A stretch of 64,000 bases of DNA from Bacteroidia bacterium (GTDB lineage: Bacteria > Bacteroidota > Bacteroidia > J057), in NCBI GenBank assembly GCA_030430205.1, contig JAUIGE010000023.1, positions 61,666-125,665 of the forward strand. The letters run 5' to 3'. How positions within the stretch are numbered: position 1 is the first letter of the stretch; the number at the start of each line of letters is the position of its first letter. Both the position numbers and the translations under genes were made by a program. Below the pieces are notes generated by a model. It had not been told where the DNA came from and made no database searches. It saw only the letters and a list, made by a program, of their open reading frames with translations. Below, one piece after another: positions 46,009 to 54,571 of this stretch.

Positions 46009-49000
46009 ATGAATAGACTTACAAAATATATTTTCCTTTCTCTCCTGATCAGCCTGATAACATGTCCCTTATCAGCTCAGGATTACTCACGCACAGCCGT
46101 CGAATGTTACGGGGGTATCTCCGTCAGTACCTATAGCGGCAATTTGTACATAGACCGGCAGGATTTGCATATCCCGGGACGTGGGCCCGAGCTTGATCTG
46201 AGCTTTCATTATAGCTCTGGAAAAAGAGGCAAGGACATCGGCCTGGGCAATGGCTGGTTTTTCGCCTTTCATTACAGGTATGAAAAAGACAGCCTGGACA
46301 ATGTCCTGGTGGAAGGGCCGACGGGTCGGCAGGATTATTATGTGGAGCAATTTGGCTCCCTTCCGGCGCCTCCAGGCGTCTATGACACGCTTTGGTTTTC
46401 CAATGACACCCTGATAATCAGGCAGAAAGACGGCCTTCAATTATCCTTCGAAGATAGCTCTCACAGGCGCATAACGCGCATTCAGGATCCGAATGGCAAT
46501 GCCTTGCGCCTTGCTTACAGCAATGGAAAACTGGATAGCGTGATAGACGCTTCGGGCAGAAGCCTGATTTTTCGCTGGTCTAATAACCATATCAAATCCA
46601 TTACGGATCCCAATGGAAGCCAGCCGAGGACATTCAGCTATGAATATGATGGCGATGGAAATTTAACCCAGCTAACTGATCCCCTGAAGCAGGAGATAAG
46701 CTATCAATATGACAGCTATGGCAACCTGATTCAGCTTACGGACAAAAATGGCAATGTTGTACAAATTGCCTATACCTCTTTTCTGGTGGTAGACCGGGTG
46801 GTTACCTGTCTGACTTCAAAGGATTTTTCCTACAATGCGAAAAACAACAAAACCTACCTGATCGAGACTGTCAATGGCCAGCGGCAGGTGACGACTTTTG
46901 CCTATGATGAAGATGGAAATATCGTATATGAGGAAGGAAACTGCTGCGGCTATCAGGCCAGCTATACCTATGACAGTGATAACAATATCACCTCCATCAC
47001 CGACGCCAATGGCGGCGTGACCAGCTACACCTACGATGACCGAGGCAATCGCCTCAGTGAAACAAAGCCTGACGGCTCCACCTGGCTCTATACCTATGAG
47101 CCCCTTTACAGCCGCATGAGCGGCATGACCGATCCCCGTGGCAATACCACAAGCTGGACCTATGATGCCTTTGGCAACAGGGCTCAAATCAATTATCCCG
47201 AAAGCATCAGCGAAAGCTTTACCTATGATGCCGACGGCAATTTGCTGAGCCATACCGATAAAAACGGGAACACCACCACGCATAGCTACGATGCCCATGG
47301 CTATTTGCTGAGCACAACAGATCCCCTCGGAAATAGCATGACTTATACCTATGATCTCAGGGGAAATAAGCTTTCTGAGACCGATAAAAATGGCAATACC
47401 ACCAGCTTTGTGTATGATGAACTCAACCGGAATACGCAGACAAATCTGCCCATGGGATACCAGCTCCTGAAGACCTATGATGGCAACAACAATATGCTCA
47501 GCATGACCGATGCCAATGGCAATACGACCACATTTGGCTATGATCCGCTGGATCGTGTCGTGACCATCGAGGATGCCCTGAGCCAGGTTGCCAGCATGAA
47601 ATATGATGAGCGGGGAAATATGATTGAATACATCGATATGAAGGGAAACCTGACCCGCCATGTATTTAACAGCAGAAATAAGCTGATGGAGAAAATAGAT
47701 GCCCTTGGCCATGTCATGAGTTATGAGTATGACGGCCTGGGAAATCTCATCATGGAAACAGATGCCCTCGGAAATGTCACTAGCTATAGCTATGATGCCA
47801 ACAACCGCCTGGTCAGCAGGCAGGATGCTTTGGGCAATACCAGCAGCATGACTTATGATCTGGTGGGAAATAAATCTTCAGAAACAGATCGCAATGGCAA
47901 CATTACTTCCTTTACCTATGATGGCATGAATCGGCTGATACGTATCACCGATGCCCTTTCTCATAGCATTAACAGGACTTATGACGGCAATGGAAATATC
48001 CTGACAGAGACAGATAAAAACGGAAATACCACCAGCTACGCTTTTGATGCCCTGAACCGGATGATTCAGGAAACCAATGCCCTGGGGCACATCAGGCGCA
48101 ATCGTTATGATGCCCATGGCAACCTGATCAGCATGTTAAATGCGCGAGGCGACAGCATACTGATGGCCTACGACTCGCTGAATCGCTCGATCAGCGTGAC
48201 GGATGAGTTGGGCAACAGCATGTTGCGGACCTATGATGGCAATGGCAATCGAATCGGCATGACCGATTTCCGCGGAAATCCCACAAGCCTGAGCTATGAC
48301 GCCCTTAACCGTCTGATTAGCAATACCGATGCACTCGGAAATAGCATTTCCTTTACCTACGATGCCAACGGCAACAAACTCACCGAAACAGACAAGGCGG
48401 GCAAGGTTTCTACCTTTAGCTATGATGCGATGAATCGCCTCATCAGCCAAAGCAATGGCGCGGGTGAAGTGGTACGCCATAGCTACAATGGCAATGGGAA
48501 GCCCATCCAATTTGACGATGTCAACGGAAATGTCATTACCTATAGTTATGATGCCCTCAACCGTCCGGTGGAAATGCACGATCAAAAAGGCCTCAGAGAG
48601 GCCTGGACATTTGATGCCCATGGCAATTTGACCTCCCATAGCAATGGCGAAAATGAAACAAGCCAATACCTCTATGACGCCGTTCATCGCTTGATCGCGG
48701 AGGTGGATCCTTTGGGAAATACCACCACCTACACCTATGATGCCCAGGGCAACAAAATCCGTATGACGGATCCGCTGGGTCGCCAGACATCCTATGGCTA
48801 TGACGCCCTGAACCGGATGACATCCACCGTCAACTCTCTCAGTGAAACCATCACCCGGGTCTATGATGAAAACCGGAACCTGATACAGTATATTGATGGC
48901 AAGGGAAATGTCAACCGCAGGATTTTTGATGCAAAAAACCAACTCATCCAGGAAATCTTTCCCGGCGGACAAAGCCGGACACATGCCTTCGATGCGCAAG

Positions 49001-50925
49001 GCAACCGCATCAGCATCCTGGATAGCAGAGGCGTGACGACGCTCTATGAGTACGATGTCCTCAATCGTCTGACCAAACGAAACTATCCCTCCGGGACAGA
49101 TGACACCTTCACCTATGATGCCAATGGCAATATGCTCACAGCTGCCAATGCTGCCGGAACCATCACCCGGACCTATGACGGAGCCTATCGCATGACGAGT
49201 GAAAGTTTTGGTGGGAAAACGCTGAATATCAGCTACGATATGGCCAATAAGCGGCGGACTATTACCTATCCCAGCGGCACGATCGTTGAGGAAGAATTGG
49301 AGGAAAGAGACATGGTCTCAAGCCTGCGGGTGTTCAATGACACCCTCTTCCATGCAATATATGATCTGGCCGACAGGAAGACGCTGTACCAATTGGGCAA
49401 TGGGCTCTCCGCGAGCTGGAGCTATGATGGCAGGGGAAACCCTGTTTCCATCCAGCACAGCGCTGGCGTGGCCAGCCTGGCTTACGCTTATGATGCCCAG
49501 GGCAACCGCCTGCGCGAAGCACAGCATCACCATCCTTCCACTTCTCATAGCTTCAGCTTTGATCCGGTTTACCGCCTGCAGGAATTCCGGGAAGGAACAC
49601 TCGTCGGAGCCGCCATTCCTTCGCCTACAGCGCAGGATCAGTACAGCTATGATGGGGCTTACAACCTCTCTGTTTTGAATGACAATGGCACGAGCTATTC
49701 CCTCACCACCAACAACAACAACCAGTATACAGCCCGCTCAGGCGGTACGCCCATCAGCTTTTCCTATGATGCCGACGGCAACATGACAGGGGATGGGGTT
49801 CATGCTTTCACCTACAACATCAACCATCAGCTTGTTCAGGTAGACAATGGGTCCACCGCCACCTATGCCTATGATGCATTAGGCAGGAGAAGCCGTAAAA
49901 CGGTTGGCTCGGTAGTGACCGATTATTTTTACCTGGACAGAAAGCTCATCGAGGAATATGACGGCCTGGGAAGCCTTCAGGCAAGCTATTATTATGGACA
50001 GACCACAGATGAGCCCATCGCCATGGACAGAGGCGTCAACAGGTATTTTTACCATCAAAACGCCCAAAGCAGTGTGGTCGCCATGACAGACTCCAATGGA
50101 GTCGTTGTGGAGCGCTATGCCTATGATGGCTTCGGAAATGTATCCATCATGGATGCTGCTTATGTTGCCCGGACAAATTCAGCTATAGGAAATCATTTCC
50201 TCTTCACAGGCCGCTATTATGATGAGGAAACGGAGCTGTACTATTTCCGCATGCGGCATTATCATCCTTTTTATGGCCGCTTTATGCAGCGGGATCCCAT
50301 GGCCTTCAATGATGGCCCCAACCTCTACCATGGGCATTTTTTGCCCTCGGAGACAGATCCCATGGGATTGTCGGGCAAGGTAGAGATAGAGCTGGCGTCA
50401 GCCTCTGTCTATGATGGTCTGGGAGGCGGTGCCTCGGTGGTCGAGGAGATTGAAGGAACAGATTGTTGCAAGGGAAAGCAGAAAGTGGTGGATGGATTGA
50501 AAAAAATCACCTACAAAGTGACCGCCCAGGTTGGGATAGGCATCGGAGGAAAAGTGAAAATTGCCGGAGTAGGGGTGGACCTGGCCTTCACCGGGCCCCA
50601 ATATTCTGAGACTTTATCCCTTAGCATTGAAAATAAGACCTGCGATGGGCCTTTCGACAAAGTTTCTATTTGTAAGGAAAATGCGGTTGATTTTGGGAGC
50701 CAGGCAAGCGCCCAGGCGATCGTAGGCGTGACCCTGGCCCTGACAGCAAAAGGCTCTATGAAATTTTGCTCAGAGGCATGGGCTTATGGTGGGAAACTGG
50801 AGGTTTCTTTTTGTGGAGAACTCTCCATGAAAGTAGACATCATGCTGGGCCCCAGCAAAACCACCGCTTTTGAAGTGCCGGGGCTGCCCAATGGCTGTCA
50901 CCCGATATTTACTTTCAATTGGTAA
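46009..50925 (+). CDS. RHS/YD-repeat protein with unknown C-terminal domain
   Basis: This 1638-aa protein has a signal peptide (IFLSLLISLITCPLSAQ). An N-terminal DUF6531-like segment follows (LHIPGRGPELDLSFHYSSGK), then more than forty YD repeats (Y.YDA.GN....TD..GN) that form a sugar-shell beta cage. The RHS core is HYHPFYGRFMQRDPMAF near residue 1415, followed by a DPMGL junction near 1448. In polymorphic RHS toxins the core is followed by a variable toxin. Here the last 190 residues (SVYDGLGGGASVVEE, ITYKVTAQVGIGIGGKVKIAG, CSEAWAYGGKLEVSFCGELS) are Gly-rich, amphipathic beta and contain six or more Cys. No toxin family was recognised and no immunity-like small gene follows. The neighbouring giant and Ig-like genes share its strand and spacing. 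Confidence 0.87.
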   Translation: MNRLTKYIFLSLLISLITCPLSAQDYSRTAVECYGGISVSTYSGNLYIDRQDLHIPGRGPELDLSFHYSSGKRGKDIGLGNGWFFAFHYRYEKDSLDNVLVEGPTGRQDYYVEQFGSLPAPPGVYDTLWFSNDTLIIRQKDGLQLSFEDSSHRRITRIQDPNGNALRLAYSNGKLDSVIDASGRSLIFRWSNNHIKSITDPNGSQPRTFSYEYDGDGNLTQLTDPLKQEISYQYDSYGNLIQLTDKNGNVVQIAYTSFLVVDRVVTCLTSKDFSYNAKNNKTYLIETVNGQRQVTTFAYDEDGNIVYEEGNCCGYQASYTYDSDNNITSITDANGGVTSYTYDDRGNRLSETKPDGSTWLYTYEPLYSRMSGMTDPRGNTTSWTYDAFGNRAQINYPESISESFTYDADGNLLSHTDKNGNTTTHSYDAHGYLLSTTDPLGNSMTYTYDLRGNKLSETDKNGNTTSFVYDELNRNTQTNLPMGYQLLKTYDGNNNMLSMTDANGNTTTFGYDPLDRVVTIEDALSQVASMKYDERGNMIEYIDMKGNLTRHVFNSRNKLMEKIDALGHVMSYEYDGLGNLIMETDALGNVTSYSYDANNRLVSRQDALGNTSSMTYDLVGNKSSETDRNGNITSFTYDGMNRLIRITDALSHSINRTYDGNGNILTETDKNGNTTSYAFDALNRMIQETNALGHIRRNRYDAHGNLISMLNARGDSILMAYDSLNRSISVTDELGNSMLRTYDGNGNRIGMTDFRGNPTSLSYDALNRLISNTDALGNSISFTYDANGNKLTETDKAGKVSTFSYDAMNRLISQSNGAGEVVRHSYNGNGKPIQFDDVNGNVITYSYDALNRPVEMHDQKGLREAWTFDAHGNLTSHSNGENETSQYLYDAVHRLIAEVDPLGNTTTYTYDAQGNKIRMTDPLGRQTSYGYDALNRMTSTVNSLSETITRVYDENRNLIQYIDGKGNVNRRIFDAKNQLIQEIFPGGQSRTHAFDAQGNRISILDSRGVTTLYEYDVLNRLTKRNYPSGTDDTFTYDANGNMLTAANAAGTITRTYDGAYRMTSESFGGKTLNISYDMANKRRTITYPSGTIVEEELEERDMVSSLRVFNDTLFHAIYDLADRKTLYQLGNGLSASWSYDGRGNPVSIQHSAGVASLAYAYDAQGNRLREAQHHHPSTSHSFSFDPVYRLQEFREGTLVGAAIPSPTAQDQYSYDGAYNLSVLNDNGTSYSLTTNNNNQYTARSGGTPISFSYDADGNMTGDGVHAFTYNINHQLVQVDNGSTATYAYDALGRRSRKTVGSVVTDYFYLDRKLIEEYDGLGSLQASYYYGQTTDEPIAMDRGVNRYFYHQNAQSSVVAMTDSNGVVVERYAYDGFGNVSIMDAAYVARTNSAIGNHFLFTGRYYDEETELYYFRMRHYHPFYGRFMQRDPMAFNDGPNLYHGHFLPSETDPMGLSGKVEIELASASVYDGLGGGASVVEEIEGTDCCKGKQKVVDGLKKITYKVTAQVGIGIGGKVKIAGVGVDLAFTGPQYSETLSLSIENKTCDGPFDKVSICKENAVDFGSQASAQAIVGVTLALTAKGSMKFCSEAWAYGGKLEVSFCGELSMKVDIMLGPSKTTAFEVPGLPNGCHPIFTFNW

Positions 50926-50943
50926 CATTCAAATCGCAAACAG

Positions 50944-53900
50944 ATGAAAATGAAATATGTATATATCGCCTTTTTCCTGACCTTCTCGGGAATGGTCATT
51001 TTTCCAAATGTGCTTCAGGCTCAGGAACTTAACTGTGACGATGACGACGATGATGACGGCAATGACGATGACGATGGGGATGATATTGACATCCCGGTTG
51101 TGCATGCCTTTGATCCCAATGACATCACAGGGCCGATTGGCTATGACAGCCTGAGATGGGTATCTCATCAGGATGTGATGGGCTATACCGTTCGTTTTGA
51201 AAACGACCCCAATTTCGCTACTGCGCCCGCGCAGAAAGTCACCATCCATCATCCTATTGATGATGAGATGGACCTCTTCTCCTTTCGCGTAGGCGAATTT
51301 GGATTCGGCAATCACCTCTTCAGCGTGCCGCCCAACTCTGTCTTTTACAACAAAAGACTGGACCTCCGCGATTCATTGGATATTTATGTCGATGTGACCA
51401 TCGGTATAGATGTCAACAGCCGCGATGCCTTCTGGATTTTTCAATCCATCGATCCGGCGACCGGTCTCGCGGGAACCCTTCCCGCAAATGTCGGCTTCCT
51501 GCCGGTCAATGACACGGCCATCAATCGCTTCAATAATTTTGCTACGCAAAAAGGGGAAGGTTTCGTCACTTTTAGCCTGCAGCCTCATAAGCAGGTTCAG
51601 ACAGGTGACACCGCCTCGGCCGATGCCAGCATCGTTTTTGACATCAATGCCCCCATTCCTACCAATATCTGGACAAATATCATTGATGCCAAAGGACCCA
51701 CATCGGCCATAGATCCCATACCCGCTGTGCTGGATACCACCTTTGTGCTGAGCTGTACTGCCGTGGATGATCCCGGCGGAGTAGGAGTGGCCAGTTATTC
51801 GATTTATGTTTCTGAGGATGGTGATCCTTTTTACCGCATCGCCAGCGATATTCCCATAGATTCATCTTTTGTTTTTCAGGGAAAAAGCGGTACCAACTAC
51901 TGCATGTATTCCCTGGGGAAGGACTGGGTAGGGAATGTGGAAAAGGTAAAGACTCAGCCTGATAATTGTGTTTTCAGGCAGGTGAAAGGCGATTTGGTGC
52001 TGGACTCTCCCAATGGAGGAGAGTTGCTGTGCCCTGAGGATACCCTCTTCATCAGCTGGCAATATGATTTGATCCCTGAAGTGGACATTTTGTATTCACC
52101 GGATAGCGGCGCGCATTTTTTCCCGCTGGCGGACAATCTGCCTTCCGATGAGGGAAGTTTTTCCTGGCCTTTGCCGGATAGCCTTTTGCCCGGAACCACC
52201 TATCTGCTCCGCATCCAAAACAGCCTGACCGGCACCCTGATCGATACCAGCGATGCTGTTTTTACCCTTTTGCCCGGTCCTTCCAAACCTGCCATCACAG
52301 CTTCCGGACCTTTGGCTTTTTGCGAAATGGATCAGGTCAGCCTGATGGCTCAGGCCGGTTTTAGCAAATACTTTTGGTCAACGGGAGATACTTCCCTGAG
52401 CATTCAGGTGGACACGACAGGCCGTTTCAGCCTGCAGATAATAGACGCCAATGGCTGTCTCAGTCCCCTTTCGGATACGATCCGAACGACCCGCTTTGCC
52501 CTGCCGGCACAGCCGGCCATTGTGGCAAATGGCCCTACCACCTTCTGTGAAGGTGACAGTGTGCAGCTGCGCGCGCCTTCGGGCTTTGCCCAATATCTGT
52601 GGTCAAATGGCGCTACAGATTCGGTGAACACCCTTTTGCTGACAGATACCCTCACCGTTCAGGTCACAGATGCGAATGGCTGTGAAAGCCCGTTTTCCCT
52701 GCCTACCATCGTGACTGCCCATGCTTTGCCGCCAACGCCAGTCATTACGGCCCATGGCGCCCTGTCTTTCTGTGAAGGTGACAGTGTCCAGCTGGAAGCT
52801 CCTGCGGGCTATGCGGGCTACAGCTGGTCCAATGGAATTACCGATTCCCTGCAATACATCAGTAGCACTACCAGCCTGACACTCACCGTGTTGGGTAGTA
52901 ATGGCTGCGAAAGTGCTGCCTCAGCTCCTTTGGCCATTAGTGCCAATCCGCTTCCTCCCCAGCCGACCATTTTGGCAAATGGTGCAACGAGCTTTTGTGA
53001 TGGGGATAGCGTCCAGCTAAAAGCGCCTGCTGGTTATGCAGGCTATGCCTGGTCAAATGGGGCAACGGATTCGCTGAACAGCATTTTTGTAAGTGACACC
53101 CTTGTTGTCAGCCTGACAGATGCCAATGGCTGTGAAAGTCCGCTTTCAGCTCCGCTGATCGTTCAGCTAAATCCTTTGCCGGCTCAGCCAGCCATCCTGG
53201 CTCAGGGGCCGACCCGCTTTTGCCTGGGCGACAGTGTGCAATTGAAAACAGCTTCAGGCTATGCTGCCTACCATTGGTCCAATGGCTTAAGCGATTCTGT
53301 CATCACCCTTTTTGTCAGCGATACGCTGAGCGTATCTGTAGTAGATGCCAACGGCTGTACCAGCCCCCAGTCAGCTTCGCTGATCGTCACTGCACATCCG
53401 CTGCCGGCACAGCCGGCCCTCCTGGCCTCCGGCCCTACGAGCTTCTGCGAAGGCGACAGCGTGCAGCTGTATGTCTCCGGCAGGTATGCCGATTATCAGT
53501 GGTCCAATGGGGTGAGGGGCGATTCCGCCCTTTGGGTTTTTGCCAGTGACAGCCTGACGCTTTTTGTAACAGATCAAAACGGCTGTGAAAGCCCTGTTTC
53601 TGCCGCCGCCATCGTGACGGAAAATCCCAATCCGGCGCAGCCGACCATCCTGGCTTCCGGCCCTACGGCCTTCTGTGAAGGTGATAGCGTGGAGCTGCAA
53701 GGCCCTGGGGGCTTTGCCATGTACAAATGGTCCAATGGCGCTGGCAGCGCAAGCATCACCGTCTCGATGACGGATACCCTCCGCCTCAGCGTCGTAGACG
53801 CCAATGGCTGCGAGAGCCCGCTCTCGGCGGCCCGTACTGTCCTGCAAAATCCTTTGCCACCGCAACCTATGATCCTGGCGGGAGGCCCTTTGACCTTCTG

Positions 53901-54555
53901 CGAAGGCGATAGCGTGCAGCTGCAGGCTCCGGCGGGATTTGCAGCTTACCGCTGGGCGGATGGAGATACAGGTGCTATGCGAACCATCCGCTTGAGCGGA
54001 AGTTATGCGCTGACAGTTGTGGATAGCAATGCTTGTGAAAGCCCACTTTCAGATCCTGCGGTGGTCACCGCCCTGGCTGTGCCGGCACAGCCTATGATTA
54101 TCCAGCTGAGCGCAGATAGCCTGACATCCAGTGTGATGGGAACGGCTTATCAGTGGTTTTTGAATGGAAATATTTTGCCTGATACCACCCAAAGCATCTT
54201 CATCCGGCAAGATGGAAGCTATACCGTGATTGTCTTCAATGGGCCTTGCGCCTCTGCTGAATCGGACAGCCTGAGTACTCCCTTGCAGGAGTTGTTGCCT
54301 GCCGGAAGCATCCAAATCTACCCGAATCCCAATGATGGGATGTTTGTGATTCGTGGGCAATTTGGTCGCTCCAGCCTGCTGGAATTTACTTTGTACAACC
54401 AGCTGGGCCAGGAGATATTCCGCAAGGAGTTGTATGCCCCACAGGGCTTGTTATATGAAGTGATTCAAATAAACAAGCTCGCTGATGGGATATATATCGC
54501 TCAACTGAGGTTGAATAACCGTTTCAGTTATAAGAAAATTGAGGTTCGGAAGTAA
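50944..54555 (+). CDS. Secreted Ig-like repeat protein with T9SS sorting domain
   Basis: This 1203-aa protein has a signal peptide (YIAFFLTFSGMVIFPNVLQAQ), then an aspartate run (residues 32-48, almost all Asp with Gly and Asn). A domain of about 200 residues begins FDPNDITGP and includes VRFENDPNFATAPAQKVTIHHP. This block usually sits inside larger CARDB/RHS surface proteins. An Ig-like domain (about 355-440) is followed by eight repeats of about 75-80 residues, each with FCEGDSVQL and the pattern YAGYSWSNG...D. The final 85 residues are a type A T9SS C-terminal domain (IQIYPNPNDGMFVIRGQFG, then LADGIYIAQLRLNNRF). It should cross the outer membrane by T9SS and be attached there. It ends the three-gene block. 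Confidence 0.88.
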   Translation: MKMKYVYIAFFLTFSGMVIFPNVLQAQELNCDDDDDDDGNDDDDGDDIDIPVVHAFDPNDITGPIGYDSLRWVSHQDVMGYTVRFENDPNFATAPAQKVTIHHPIDDEMDLFSFRVGEFGFGNHLFSVPPNSVFYNKRLDLRDSLDIYVDVTIGIDVNSRDAFWIFQSIDPATGLAGTLPANVGFLPVNDTAINRFNNFATQKGEGFVTFSLQPHKQVQTGDTASADASIVFDINAPIPTNIWTNIIDAKGPTSAIDPIPAVLDTTFVLSCTAVDDPGGVGVASYSIYVSEDGDPFYRIASDIPIDSSFVFQGKSGTNYCMYSLGKDWVGNVEKVKTQPDNCVFRQVKGDLVLDSPNGGELLCPEDTLFISWQYDLIPEVDILYSPDSGAHFFPLADNLPSDEGSFSWPLPDSLLPGTTYLLRIQNSLTGTLIDTSDAVFTLLPGPSKPAITASGPLAFCEMDQVSLMAQAGFSKYFWSTGDTSLSIQVDTTGRFSLQIIDANGCLSPLSDTIRTTRFALPAQPAIVANGPTTFCEGDSVQLRAPSGFAQYLWSNGATDSVNTLLLTDTLTVQVTDANGCESPFSLPTIVTAHALPPTPVITAHGALSFCEGDSVQLEAPAGYAGYSWSNGITDSLQYISSTTSLTLTVLGSNGCESAASAPLAISANPLPPQPTILANGATSFCDGDSVQLKAPAGYAGYAWSNGATDSLNSIFVSDTLVVSLTDANGCESPLSAPLIVQLNPLPAQPAILAQGPTRFCLGDSVQLKTASGYAAYHWSNGLSDSVITLFVSDTLSVSVVDANGCTSPQSASLIVTAHPLPAQPALLASGPTSFCEGDSVQLYVSGRYADYQWSNGVRGDSALWVFASDSLTLFVTDQNGCESPVSAAAIVTENPNPAQPTILASGPTAFCEGDSVELQGPGGFAMYKWSNGAGSASITVSMTDTLRLSVVDANGCESPLSAARTVLQNPLPPQPMILAGGPLTFCEGDSVQLQAPAGFAAYRWADGDTGAMRTIRLSGSYALTVVDSNACESPLSDPAVVTALAVPAQPMIIQLSADSLTSSVMGTAYQWFLNGNILPDTTQSIFIRQDGSYTVIVFNGPCASAESDSLSTPLQELLPAGSIQIYPNPNDGMFVIRGQFGRSSLLEFTLYNQLGQEIFRKELYAPQGLLYEVIQINKLADGIYIAQLRLNNRFSYKKIEVRK

Positions 54556-54571
54556 GGGGAAAATCCCTTTT

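Noticed and set aside
46816..48999. Long minus-strand frames of about 280-300 codons opposite the RHS gene
   Set aside because: Periodic shadows of the YD repeats; the plus-strand gene is intact and recognisable.
46009..50925. Classical polymorphic toxin-immunity locus
   Set aside because: The C-terminal domain has no recognised toxin motif and the next gene is a large T9SS protein rather than a small immunity gene.
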